Part shown: positions 41,036-49,247 of the stretch, one piece after another | How the letters are laid out: each line of letters opens with the position of its first letter | Position numbering within the stretch: the first letter of the stretch is position 1 | Origin: JACCVG01 sp034664165 | Lineage (GTDB): Bacteria > Actinomycetota > Thermoleophilia > Solirubrobacterales > Thermoleophilaceae | Assembly (NCBI GenBank): GCA_034664165.1 | Contig: JAXDIE010000126.1 | Span: 1-56,605, forward strand | DNA: 56,605 nt | Direction of reading: 5' to 3' | Translations under genes and position numbers: made by a program | The notes under the pieces: model-generated | Databases searched by the model: none | The model's input: only the letters and a program-made list of their open reading frames with translations | What the model was told of the DNA's origin: nothing

Positions 41036-42130
41036 TCAGGGGGCTGTAGCCGGGTTTGGCCGGTGGCCCCAGGCAATCGCCGGGCGCTCCACGGCGAACC
41101 AGCTGATCGTGCCCAGCGCCATCGAGACGGCCATGACCAGAGGCAGCGCCGCGATTGTGTCGAGCGGCAGCAGCCCCAGGCTGCGCAGCACCAGGAGCAC
41201 CGGGACGTTCCACAGGTAGATCCCGTAGGAGATCGTGCCGACACGGGCGACCGACGCCGAGTCCAGGACCCGGAGCCTGAGTACCGATGCCCCGGCAACC
41301 GCGACGACGATCGCGAAGCCGGCCGCTGCCGGAAGATCCAGCAGGGTTCGAACTACCACGCCGGGGAAGAGGCCCACGTGGAGGATCAGGTCGGCAAGCA
41401 ACAGGCCGCCCGCGCCGGCCAGAAGGCGCAGCCCCTGGCGCGCGGTGAGGGACTTGGTGCCCCAGAGGGTCGCGGCCATCATTCCCACCCCGAAGTAGGG
41501 CAGCATGGCCGGCAGGATCTTGGTGGCGGGCAACGGCAGGGCCAGCGCCACCACCAGCGCGTTCCAGACCACTCCCACCACGACCATGCCGATGGGCACC
41601 GCCAGCCCGCTACGCCGGCCCCGGGCCAGCTGGACGGTAAGCAGCCCGAGCAGCGGCAGGGCCAGGTAGAAGGTCACCTCGACGGCGAGCGTCCACATGG
41701 GTGGGTCGAGCTTGAGCGCGGTCGCGGTCGTGAAGTTCTGGGCGAATACGGCGAACAGCGGCAGCAGGTCGGGCGGAGGCAGCCGCAGCCCAGGCGTTCC
41801 GGCGATCGGGTACAGCAGGAGGATCGAGCCGAGCAACGCCAGGTAGTAGGCGGGCAGGATCCGGGCGGCGCGGCGCTTGAGGTACCTGCGGACGTCGGGA
41901 AGCCCGCGACCGCCCTCCAGGGCCCTGACCCACGGCAGGTAGAGCAGGAAGCCCGATAGGGCGAAGAACAGGACGTAGCCCAGGCGGCCCTGGCTCCAGA
42001 GATAGTCGACGGGCCCGACCTGGGCCGTGCTGGGAACAGGCCGGGCGTACAGCCAGACATGGAACGCCAGGACCGCCAGCGCGGCGAGGCCGCGCAGCGA
42101 GTCGATCCGGCGATTTCGCGTGGTGCTCAG
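41036..42130 (-). CDS. Acyltransferase 3 family membrane protein, probable CTG start
   Basis: A 364-residue membrane acyltransferase (OafA-like). It begins RNRRIDSLRGLAALAVLAFHV, with the Arg-Gly pair and His typical of acyltransferase 3, and has about 10 hydrophobic segments; FFALSGFLLY and WTLAVEVTFYLALPLLG are family motifs and the last helix ends WFAVERP. It would move acyl groups (for example O-acetyl) across the membrane to surface polysaccharide or lipid. In frame, no ATG, GTG or TTG lies within 60 codons of the conserved start. The only fitting codon is CTG at 42130, overlapping the TGA of the upstream gene (CTGA), a coupling arrangement usually seen with ATG/GTG. It is cotranscribed with an HdeD-like gene. 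Confidence 0.85.
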   Translation of the reverse strand: MSTTRNRRIDSLRGLAALAVLAFHVWLYARPVPSTAQVGPVDYLWSQGRLGYVLFFALSGFLLYLPWVRALEGGRGLPDVRRYLKRRAARILPAYYLALLGSILLLYPIAGTPGLRLPPPDLLPLFAVFAQNFTTATALKLDPPMWTLAVEVTFYLALPLLGLLTVQLARGRRSGLAVPIGMVVVGVVWNALVVALALPLPATKILPAMLPYFGVGMMAATLWGTKSLTARQGLRLLAGAGGLLLADLILHVGLFPGVVVRTLLDLPAAAGFAIVVAVAGASVLRLRVLDSASVARVGTISYGIYLWNVPVLLVLRSLGLLPLDTIAALPLVMAVSMALGTISWFAVERPAIAWGHRPNPATAP

Positions 42131-42714
42131 GCGCCGGCTGGGGCGGCGGGCGTGGCCTTGGCCGCCTGCTTGCCCGCGTTGGCCGCGGCGATCGCGGCGA
42201 AGCCGAAGAACACCAGGTCGATCCCGACCAGCAGGCCGACGGCCCACGCCGCCGATTCCGGGAACTCGGCCAGGATCATGAACCCGATCACGATGCCGAG
42301 GATGCCGCTGAAGACGACCATCCCTGCGCCCGGATGGCCGCGCTCGCGGAAGCCCACAGCGAGCCGGATGATCCCGTTCGACACGAAGACCACGCACAGC
42401 ACGAATGTCAGCGTCAGCAGGCCCTCGATGAGGTTGAAGGCGATGAACAGGCCGGCCACGATGGTGATGATCGCCAGCAGCAGCCTGCCAATCGTCCGAG
42501 CGGCCCCGGCCTTGACCGAGAACGCGTCGATCGCCATACCAACCCCGGCGAAGACCAGGATCCAGCCCACGAACGCGGCGGCCGCGAGGCCTGCCAGTGG
42601 CGGCAGCACGATCGACACGAAACCTGCAATGACGCTGACGATCCCGGCGAACATCAACGGCTTCCAGCTCAGCTTGAGCTGATCGATTATCGCGGCGGGC
42701 TGAACGGCTGACAT
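42127..42714 (-). CDS. HdeD-family (DUF308) membrane protein
   Basis: A 195-residue protein with six hydrophobic segments arranged as three DUF308 pairs: LMFAGIVSVIAGFVSIVLP, AAAFVGWILVFAGVGMAIDAF, LLAIITIVAGLFIAFNL, LTFVLCVVFVSNGIIRLAVGF, MVVFSGILGIVIGFMIL and WAVGLLVGIDLVFFGFAAIA. The family includes HdeD of E. coli, linked to acid resistance; function is otherwise unknown. ATG 42714 has an AGGAG site 5 bases upstream. Its TGA overlaps the start of the acyltransferase gene. Confidence 0.85.
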   Translation of the reverse strand: MSAVQPAAIIDQLKLSWKPLMFAGIVSVIAGFVSIVLPPLAGLAAAAFVGWILVFAGVGMAIDAFSVKAGAARTIGRLLLAIITIVAGLFIAFNLIEGLLTLTFVLCVVFVSNGIIRLAVGFRERGHPGAGMVVFSGILGIVIGFMILAEFPESAAWAVGLLVGIDLVFFGFAAIAAANAGKQAAKATPAAPAGA

Positions 42715-42792
42715 GGCGGCTCCTAGGTGGGTCGTGGGCTGCTGGGGCGAACTCTATGCATCCGCGCGGCACTCCGTCCCGTAGAAGCGGGT

Positions 42793-44517
42793 GTGATCCC
42801 ACTTCTTCTATTCGCTTTCGTCGCAGGAGCGGGCACGGCATTCTCACCTTGCGCCCTGCCTGTTCTTCCGGCTTTTCTCTCGGCCAGCGGCACAGGCGGC
42901 CGGAGGCGGCCGCTGGGGATCGCGCTCGGCCTGGCCCTCACGTTCACGATCGTGGTGGCGGGACTGGCTTCTCTGCTCAGCGCCATCGGCCTGGGCGCCG
43001 GCTTTCTGCGGGTGATCGCCATCGTGATGCTTGGCGGGTTCGGGCTGGTGCTGCTGATCCCGCCGCTCGGGCGGATAGTCGAGCGGCCGCTGGCAGGCCT
43101 CTCGCAGTTCGGCCCCAGATCGACGGGCGACGGGTTCTGGTCGGGCATGACCATCGGCGGGGCGCTGGGCTTTGTCTACGCGCCATGCGCGGGGCCGATC
43201 CTGGCCGCCGTGATCGGCGTCAGCGCCACCCAGGGGACCTCGCTCGCGATCATCGGCATCGCGCTCTCCTACGCTGTCGGGTCATCGCTGGTGCTGCTCC
43301 TGCTGGGCATCCTCGGGCGCAAGGGGATCCAGGCCATGGGCGGATCCGCCTTCGGCGCCCGCGTGCAGCAGGTGCTCGGCGTGGTCCTGATCGCGACCGC
43401 GGTGGCGATGTCCCAGGGACTGGACACCCGCTTCCAGACCTTCCTTGCCAAGAACCTGCCTGACTTCAACATCGCCTCCGGCCTGGAGAAGTCCGGGACC
43501 GTGCAGGACCAGCTCGGAGCGATTCGCGGCAAGAGCAAGTTCGCTCCCTCCGATGCGCCGGTGGTGATGGGCTCCGCCCTGCCGGTACTGGGCAAGGCCC
43601 CCGAGTTCACGGGTCTGACTGACTGGATCAACAGTGATCCCACCACCCTGGCGGACCTCCGCGGGAAGGTGACGCTGGTCGATTTCTGGACCTACTCGTG
43701 CATCAACTGCATCCGGACCCTGCCCCAGCTCACCGCCTGGGACGAGGACTATCGCGATGCCGGCCTCCAGGTCGTCGGCATTCACACGCCCGAATTCGAT
43801 TTCGAGAAGAGCCCGGCCAACGTCCGCGCGGCTGTCGCCCAGAACGGCATCGAGTATCCGGTGGCGCTGGATAACGATTACGGAACCTGGGACGCGTTCG
43901 GCAACTCCGCCTGGCCCGCCAAGTATCTGATCGACGCCGAGGGCAACGTCCGCTACGCGCATTTCGGCGAGGGCGATTACGCCGAGACCGAAGCGGCCAT
44001 CAGGTCGCTGCTCGCGGAGGCCGGCGCCAAGGATCTACCTGGTGCCACGCACGTCCAGGTCGAGACCGCCAGCTCGTCGGAGCTGACCCCGGAGACCTAC
44101 TTCGGACTGTCGCGCCGTGCCGGGTTCGTGCCGGACGACAAGCGCACGACCATGGTCCAGCGCAAGCCGGCGCCCGCGGCCGACCTGATGCCGGGCCAGT
44201 TCACCCTTGGCGGCGAATGGGCCGTGGGCCTGCAGTCCGCCACCGCAGGCCGCGAGGCCGCCGTCAGCGGCCGCGTGAGCGCCCAGAAGGTCTTCATGGT
44301 GCTCGCGCCCCCGAAGGGCGGATCGGGCACCGCAACCGTGTCGATCGACGGCCGGCCGATCACCGCTGAGGACAGCGGGACTGATCTGACTGACGGCCGC
44401 GCCCGTATTGACAACCAGAAGCTTTATCGCCTGGTCGACCTCGATGAGGCCAAGCAGTTCGGGCTCGAAGTTGAGCTCAGCCCAGGCACCACGGCTTACA
44501 CGTTCACGTTCGGCTGA
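42793..44517 (+). CDS. DipZ-like fusion: CcdA membrane domain, thioredoxin-like domain and C-terminal domain
   Basis: A 574-residue fusion. Residues 1-220 are a CcdA/DsbD membrane domain with about six helices (FSPCALPVLPAFLSA and YAPCAGPILAAVIGV carry the transport cysteines). Residues 265-415 are an extracytoplasmic TlpA/AhpC-like thioredoxin: TLVDFWTYSCINCIRTLPQL with redox pair C303/C306. Residues 425-574 resemble the carbohydrate-binding-like domain of mycobacterial DipZ. It would move reducing power across the membrane to extracytoplasmic thiols. The GTG start at 42793 has no clear ribosome site. It precedes a fasciclin lipoprotein on the same strand. Family call is strong by domain order. 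Confidence 0.9.
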   Translation: MIPLLLFAFVAGAGTAFSPCALPVLPAFLSASGTGGRRRPLGIALGLALTFTIVVAGLASLLSAIGLGAGFLRVIAIVMLGGFGLVLLIPPLGRIVERPLAGLSQFGPRSTGDGFWSGMTIGGALGFVYAPCAGPILAAVIGVSATQGTSLAIIGIALSYAVGSSLVLLLLGILGRKGIQAMGGSAFGARVQQVLGVVLIATAVAMSQGLDTRFQTFLAKNLPDFNIASGLEKSGTVQDQLGAIRGKSKFAPSDAPVVMGSALPVLGKAPEFTGLTDWINSDPTTLADLRGKVTLVDFWTYSCINCIRTLPQLTAWDEDYRDAGLQVVGIHTPEFDFEKSPANVRAAVAQNGIEYPVALDNDYGTWDAFGNSAWPAKYLIDAEGNVRYAHFGEGDYAETEAAIRSLLAEAGAKDLPGATHVQVETASSSELTPETYFGLSRRAGFVPDDKRTTMVQRKPAPAADLMPGQFTLGGEWAVGLQSATAGREAAVSGRVSAQKVFMVLAPPKGGSGTATVSIDGRPITAEDSGTDLTDGRARIDNQKLYRLVDLDEAKQFGLEVELSPGTTAYTFTFG

Positions 44518-44552
44518 GGCCGGACCACTCACCCAACAGGAGGAATCTTCTA

Positions 44553-45128
44553 ATGAGGAAGCTCGTAGTCATGGCCCTTGTGGCCGCATTCGCAATCTTT
44601 GTCGTCGCAGGCTGCGGCGGGTCGACCCCGACGGACACCGCCGCGATGACCGACTCATCCACGCCGCCCGCCGAGCAGGGTGTCGAGGTCGGTGGCGAGA
44701 TGATGCTCCCGAGCCTGAACATCGTCGAGAACGCCTCGAACGCGCCGAACCTGACCACTCTGGTCAAGGCCGTCACCGCCGCCGATCTGGGCGAGACGCT
44801 CAGCGGCCCCGGCCCGTTCACGGTGTTCGCGCCGACCAACGACGCGTTCGCCAAGGTCGACCCCAAGACGATCGACTTCCTGCTCGACCCGAAGAACGTC
44901 AAGGACCTGGCGAGTGTCCTGACCTACCACGTCGTGCCGGGCGCGCTCACGTCGGCCGACCTCAAGGACGGCGACATGCTCAAGACGGTCGAGGGCGACA
45001 AGCTCGAGATCGGCGTCAAGGGCGATCAGATCACGGTCAACGGCAACAAGGTCGAGACCGCAGACGTGATCGACTCCAACGGTGTCTCGTTCGTCATCGA
45101 CGGGGTCCTCACGCCGCCGGCCAAGTAG
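44553..45128 (+). CDS. Fasciclin (FAS1) domain lipoprotein
   Basis: A 191-residue exported lipoprotein. Lipobox VAGC places the lipidated Cys at residue 21; a Thr/Ser linker follows. The FAS1 domain includes LTTLVKAVTAADLGETLSG, GPFTVFAPTNDAFAKV (H1-like box), LASVLTYHVVPG and ITVNGNKVETADVIDSN (H2 box). FAS1 proteins mediate adhesion, and the family in actinobacteria includes MPT70. It is 36 bases after the DipZ gene, with AGGAGG 9 bases before the ATG, so the two may form an operon. A hairpin terminator follows. Confidence 0.92.
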   Translation: MRKLVVMALVAAFAIFVVAGCGGSTPTDTAAMTDSSTPPAEQGVEVGGEMMLPSLNIVENASNAPNLTTLVKAVTAADLGETLSGPGPFTVFAPTNDAFAKVDPKTIDFLLDPKNVKDLASVLTYHVVPGALTSADLKDGDMLKTVEGDKLEIGVKGDQITVNGNKVETADVIDSNGVSFVIDGVLTPPAK

Positions 45129-45153
45129 CCCTGCCGGCAGTGAACCGCCGCTC

Positions 45154-45188
45154 GAGGCGGGGCCCTCCCTCACCCGGGGCCCCGCCTC
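45154..45188. terminator. Hairpin terminator
   Basis: A perfect 12-bp GC stem (45154-45165 and 45177-45188) with 11-base loop, followed by TT on the plus strand, just after the fasciclin gene. Confidence 0.8.
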
Positions 45189-45213
45189 TTCGGCGTTCTG
45201 AGATGGTTGGGCC

Positions 45214-45426
45214 ATGACCGCACGAGAATGGCTCGACCGCTTTGCGGGTCTGCTCGGCACTGAGCCCCCCAGCGACGAGCGGATCACCGCCCTGCTGGAT
45301 CTGGCGGCCACCGCTGCCCACGACTCGGAGCGCATCGCCGCACCGATCGCGTGTTACATGGCGGGGCTCTCCGATCGCCCCATCGAGGATCTGCAGGAAA
45401 TAGCCCGGCAGGCCGCCGGTACCTAG
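45214..45426 (+). CDS. DUF6457-like small protein
   Basis: A 70-residue helical protein (EWLDRFAGLLGTEPPSDERI then ALLDLAATAAHDSERIAAPI and DLQEIARQAAGT). The DERITALLDLA and AAHDSERIAAPIACYMAG segments match the DUF6457 family, often found beside molybdenum cofactor genes. It interlocks at its stop with the convergent mobA-like gene by CTAG. Function unknown; a Moco-related role is inferred from the neighbours mobA and moeA. Confidence 0.7.
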   Translation: MTAREWLDRFAGLLGTEPPSDERITALLDLAATAAHDSERIAAPIACYMAGLSDRPIEDLQEIARQAAGT

Positions 45427-46013
45427 AGCGCCTCCGCCACGATCTGGCGGGCCAGCTCCAGCTCACCTTCTGTGTTCACGTTCATCAGAAGCCGGTCGAC
45501 GTGCCCGAATCGGCACAGCGATTCGTCGCCCAGAACGCGGGGGTCCAGTGCCATGACGGCCTCCTGCGCGGCGTGGCCCGCCTCGACCGCCGCGGCCAGC
45601 GGGACGGTCGCAGCCGGGCCGTAGTGGGCGATCAGGGGGTGGAGGTGCCCGCCCCAGCTGGGTATGGCCGCCGTCTCCGTGAACGAGGAGAGCCAGCCGA
45701 GAAAAGCGGGAGTGACGAACGGCATGTCGCAGGCCACGGCGACGATCGGCCGCCCGGCCGCGTGGCCCAGCGCGGCCACCACGCCGGCGAGTGCATGGCG
45801 GGGCTCGTCGGGCTCGATCAGCACCTCTACGTCGAGCGCCGGGAGCGGGGAGTCGCGCTTGGCCACCACCACCACGTCGAGACAGGCCTCGAGGGCCGCG
45901 GCGATCGGGTGGTCGATCAGCGCCCGGCCGCCCAGCTCGACAAGCGGCTTGCGGCCGCCCAGGCGGCTGCCGCTCCCACCCGCGAGGATGGCCGCCAGCC
46001 CGCGTTCAGGCAT
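45423..46013 (-). CDS. mobA: Molybdenum cofactor guanylyltransferase (MobA-like)
   Basis: A 196-residue nucleotidyltransferase. The N-terminal GTP-binding signature LAAILAGGSGSRLGGRKPLVELGG is the MobA motif, and VAVACDMPFVTPAFL is the metal-binding D-M-P motif. MobA attaches GMP to molybdopterin to give the bis-MGD or MGD cofactor. The MobA family also contains related CTP-using enzymes (MocA), so guanylyl specificity is likely but not proven. ATG 46013 precedes it, divergent by 29 bases from moeA. Partners include moeA and DUF6457. Confidence 0.85.
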   Translation of the reverse strand: MPERGLAAILAGGSGSRLGGRKPLVELGGRALIDHPIAAALEACLDVVVVAKRDSPLPALDVEVLIEPDEPRHALAGVVAALGHAAGRPIVAVACDMPFVTPAFLGWLSSFTETAAIPSWGGHLHPLIAHYGPAATVPLAAAVEAGHAAQEAVMALDPRVLGDESLCRFGHVDRLLMNVNTEGELELARQIVAEAL

Positions 46014-46042
46014 GCTGCGCACGTGAGGATGTGTTCGCGGAC

Positions 46043-47287
46043 ATGACGGGCGCAAGCCTGACCCCGGTGGAGGACGCCGTCAGGATCGTGCTCGGCGAGG
46101 TCTTGCCGATGCCGGCCGAGCAGGTGGATCTGGTGGAGGCGGAGGGCCGTGTGCTGGCGCAGGTGGTGACCAGCACCGAGGCGGTGCCGTCTGCCGACAA
46201 CTCGGCCATGGATGGCTTCGCGCTGGTGGCTGCCGACACCGCAGGCGCCGAAGCCGGATCCCCGGCCCGCCTGGAGCTGGCCGGGGAGTCAAGGGCGGGC
46301 GCGCCGTTCCAGGGTCGCCTGGAGCCGGGGCAGGCGGTCCGGATCTCGACGGGCGCGGTGATCCCGGACGGGGCGGACTCCGTGCTGCGGTTCGAGGACT
46401 CCATTGAGGAAAGCTCATCCCTGATCGTCTCGGCGCCGGTGCCCCTTGGGAACAACGTGCGGCGCGCCGGCGAGGATGTCCAGGTCGGGGACCTGGTGCT
46501 CCAGCCCGGCACCTTCGTGGGCGCGGCCGAGCTGGGCGTGCTCGCATCGGTAGGCGTGGCGCGGCCACTGGTGGCCCGCAGGCCTCGAGCGGCGGTTCTG
46601 TCCACAGGCGACGAGCTCATTGGCCCGGATGAGCCTATGCGGCCCGGCGCCGTGCGCAACTCCAATGCCCATACGGCGCCCGCCCTGGTGCGCGCGGCAG
46701 GGGCGGAGGTGTCGATGGTCCAGATGGTGCCCGACGACCTGCGGGCCACCGAAGGCGCCATTCGGGCGGCCCTTGCCGATGACATCGTGATCCTGTGCGG
46801 CGGAGTGTCGGTGGGCCCGCACGATCATGTGAAACCCGCGCTGGAAGCCCTAGGGGTGGAGCAGCGCTTCTGGCGGGTCGCCCTCAAGCCCGGCAAGCCG
46901 ATGTGGTTCGGCGTGGCGGAGGAGGCTGGAACACGAACGCTGGTCTTCGGGCTTCCGGGCAACCCCGTCTCGGTGATGATCACCTTCGAGCTGTTCGTTC
47001 GCCCCGCCATCGCCGCGATGCTGGGCCAGGACCTGCCGCCGCACACGGTTCCGGCCGTGCTCGAGGAGGACTACAGAAAGCAGCCGGGGCGGGCAGAGGT
47101 GGTCCGGCTCTCGGCACGGCTCGAGGACGGCCGCTGGCACGTCCGCCCGACAACCGCTCAGGGATCACACGTGCTGACCTCGATGCTCAATGTCGATGCG
47201 CTGCTGCTCGTGCCCGCCGACTCCGAGGGTGTCGCCGCCGGCACGGTGGTCGACGTCGCGCTCACGCCCCGCGCGCTGCTGCACTGA
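46043..47287 (+). CDS. moeA: Molybdopterin molybdenumtransferase MoeA
   Basis: A 414-residue MoeA. The N-terminal PSADNSAMDGFALVA motif is the hallmark; it is followed by RISTGAVIPDGADSV and the MoCF-binding domain with STGDELI, GAVRNSNAHTA and ILCGGVSVGPHDHVKPAL; LPGNPVSVMITFELFVRP closes the domain. MoeA inserts molybdate into adenylated molybdopterin. The start ATG lies 9 bases after a GGATGTG; a GTG at 46031 is an alternative. It is divergent from the mobA-like gene with 29 bases between. Molybdoenzyme genes themselves are not in this window. Confidence 0.93.
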   Translation: MTGASLTPVEDAVRIVLGEVLPMPAEQVDLVEAEGRVLAQVVTSTEAVPSADNSAMDGFALVAADTAGAEAGSPARLELAGESRAGAPFQGRLEPGQAVRISTGAVIPDGADSVLRFEDSIEESSSLIVSAPVPLGNNVRRAGEDVQVGDLVLQPGTFVGAAELGVLASVGVARPLVARRPRAAVLSTGDELIGPDEPMRPGAVRNSNAHTAPALVRAAGAEVSMVQMVPDDLRATEGAIRAALADDIVILCGGVSVGPHDHVKPALEALGVEQRFWRVALKPGKPMWFGVAEEAGTRTLVFGLPGNPVSVMITFELFVRPAIAAMLGQDLPPHTVPAVLEEDYRKQPGRAEVVRLSARLEDGRWHVRPTTAQGSHVLTSMLNVDALLLVPADSEGVAAGTVVDVALTPRALLH

Positions 47288-47333
47288 GCCAACCTGCGTA
47301 CGACATCAGCGGCGGTCGCTAGGTTGTAAAACC

Positions 47334-49244
47334 ATGCGTCGACACATCCAGCCGGCGGGGCTGGCGTTGGCGATCGTGGTCTGGCTGGTCACGGTCGTCC
47401 CGGTTGCCCATGCCGCGGATCCCCGCTACGACGCCCTGATGGCGCTGACCACATGCCCGCAGTACGACGTGGTGTCAAGCGCCAACGACTGGACAGCGGA
47501 GCAGCAGACGCTGGCCCTGGCCGGGACCTTCGACATTTCCGAGACGCCACACGGCCTGGACATCCTGATCCCGCCACTCGACTGGGCGCAGGACCCGTTC
47601 GTAAGCGACAGCTGGCGCGGGGACCTCCACAGCCTCAAGTGGATGGACCTCCTCTTCTACACCTACCGGAAGACCCCGGAGCCGGATCCAACGCGGATCC
47701 TGGCCCTCACCCAGGCGCGCGACCTGATCCTCGACTGGATCGCGAAGAACCATCCACCGCCGCCCTACGGGGATGGCGTCTACACGGACAACAAGCCCTG
47801 GGGCCCCAAGGTCGCCGGTGATCGGGTGCCCTACATCGCGTATCTCGCGCGGGCGCTGGCCTGTGAGGAGCCCGCCCATCCCGGGCTGATCGACGAGACC
47901 CAGGGGTTGGCTCTCCTGAACTCCATCCGGGACCACGTGGCCTTCCTGAGCGACCCGACTGAGTCGCGCGAGAACAACCAGGGCCTGTTCATGGACGTCG
48001 GGCTCATCCTCGCTGACGAGTACTTCGATGACGATGCCGTGCCAGGTGCGGCCGCCGGCGGCAACCTCGGGCGCACCCGGTTCCCGACCACGCTGGTCGG
48101 GAGGACGGCGGTCGACGAGGGGATCTGGCTCGAGCACTCCACGGGCTACCAGCGCCTGGCCGCCAACCTGCTGAGGGACTACCTGCAGTTCACTGGGTCC
48201 TCGGATCCGGGCTTGTCCGCGCTGCTGGACCGCATGCAGGATGCGGCCGGCTGGTTCGTGATGCCCGATGGCACGATGCCCCAGTTCGGTGACACCTACA
48301 GGAAGGACTCGCCCGACTGGGCCAAGGAGAGGGCCGCCGACGACACGGGCATGAGGGTCTTCCAGCAGGGCGGCTACGTGATCGTCAAGCGGCCGGAGAC
48401 AGGCAGCTTCCTGGCGGTCACAGCCGGCTTCCACAACCTGACGCACAAGCACGCCGATGACACCAGCTTCGACCTCTTCGAACACGGCCACTCGGTGGTC
48501 AGCGACACCGGCCTCTTCCACAAGGATGACGGCACCTTCCGGGCCTTCGAGCAGAAGGCCCAGGCCCACAGCGTGCTCACCGAGGGCCGCGAGGACTTCA
48601 ATCTCAAGCCAAAGAACATCTACGGGAGCGGCGTCCAGGCCACCGGGACCGGTAACGGCTGGTACGCGATTCAGGTGACCAATCCGGTCCTGCTGTCGGA
48701 CGGGATTGCTGAGCGCCGGATCTTCCTCTACAAGCCCGGGGTGGCGCTGCTGGTCATGGACACCGCCCAGTCCAAGCAGCACGAGCAGTTCCGCCGCTGG
48801 TTCCAGATCGGCCCGGATATCAGCGTCACCAAGGGCAAGACCGCGTTGGGCCTCAGCGCCACGGGGTTCGCGGGCCGGCTTCAGGACTCGGACACCAGCG
48901 GCCGGGTCAAGATGTTCACCGGCTCCCTGAACCCGTACCAGGGGTACGTCTTCCCGGCCTTCCGGGAAACGCTGCCCCGGACCACCGTCCTGTTCCAGTC
49001 CGACCGGACGCAGGAGATGAGCAACGTCGCCGCGTTCAGCCTGGGCGGGGCCCAGTACCGCGCCGCCGACGCCCGGGGCAAGAAGCCGACCTTCGAGGTG
49101 CGCGTCGCCAAGCGCAAGCCGGTCTACCTGCAGATCAATCGCAGCGCCGCCAACCTCACGGTGACCAAGGTCAAGAAGCCCAAGCCGCGGAAGCCGGTCA
49201 AGGGGAACCACCACCCCGGGGGCCATACGGGCCCGCAGCAGTAG
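47334..49244 (+). CDS. Secreted heparinase II/III-like polysaccharide lyase
   Basis: A 636-residue exported protein. Residues 1-26 are a signal peptide (ending VVPVAHA-ADPRY). An alpha/alpha-toroid domain covers about 30-360, with the catalytic-type segments ENNQGLFMD (Asn) and WLEHSTGYQRL (His, Tyr), close to the N, H, Y set of heparinase II/III and alginate lyases. A beta-sandwich follows with THKHADDTSFDLFEHGHSVV, the metal or structural His cluster. The C-terminus is a Lys/Pro-rich tail (KVKKPKPRKPVKG). The enzyme would cleave uronic-acid polysaccharides. TAGGTT ends 8 bases before the ATG. Confidence 0.85.
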   Translation: MRRHIQPAGLALAIVVWLVTVVPVAHAADPRYDALMALTTCPQYDVVSSANDWTAEQQTLALAGTFDISETPHGLDILIPPLDWAQDPFVSDSWRGDLHSLKWMDLLFYTYRKTPEPDPTRILALTQARDLILDWIAKNHPPPPYGDGVYTDNKPWGPKVAGDRVPYIAYLARALACEEPAHPGLIDETQGLALLNSIRDHVAFLSDPTESRENNQGLFMDVGLILADEYFDDDAVPGAAAGGNLGRTRFPTTLVGRTAVDEGIWLEHSTGYQRLAANLLRDYLQFTGSSDPGLSALLDRMQDAAGWFVMPDGTMPQFGDTYRKDSPDWAKERAADDTGMRVFQQGGYVIVKRPETGSFLAVTAGFHNLTHKHADDTSFDLFEHGHSVVSDTGLFHKDDGTFRAFEQKAQAHSVLTEGREDFNLKPKNIYGSGVQATGTGNGWYAIQVTNPVLLSDGIAERRIFLYKPGVALLVMDTAQSKQHEQFRRWFQIGPDISVTKGKTALGLSATGFAGRLQDSDTSGRVKMFTGSLNPYQGYVFPAFRETLPRTTVLFQSDRTQEMSNVAAFSLGGAQYRAADARGKKPTFEVRVAKRKPVYLQINRSAANLTVTKVKKPKPRKPVKGNHHPGGHTGPQQ

Positions 49245-49247
49245 GGC

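Noticed and set aside
41036..42847. A single 603-residue acyltransferase frame reaching upstream past 42,130
   Set aside because: The N-terminal half is the out-of-frame reading of the HdeD-like gene, which has a good start and ribosome site. The conserved acyltransferase start lies at about 42,130.
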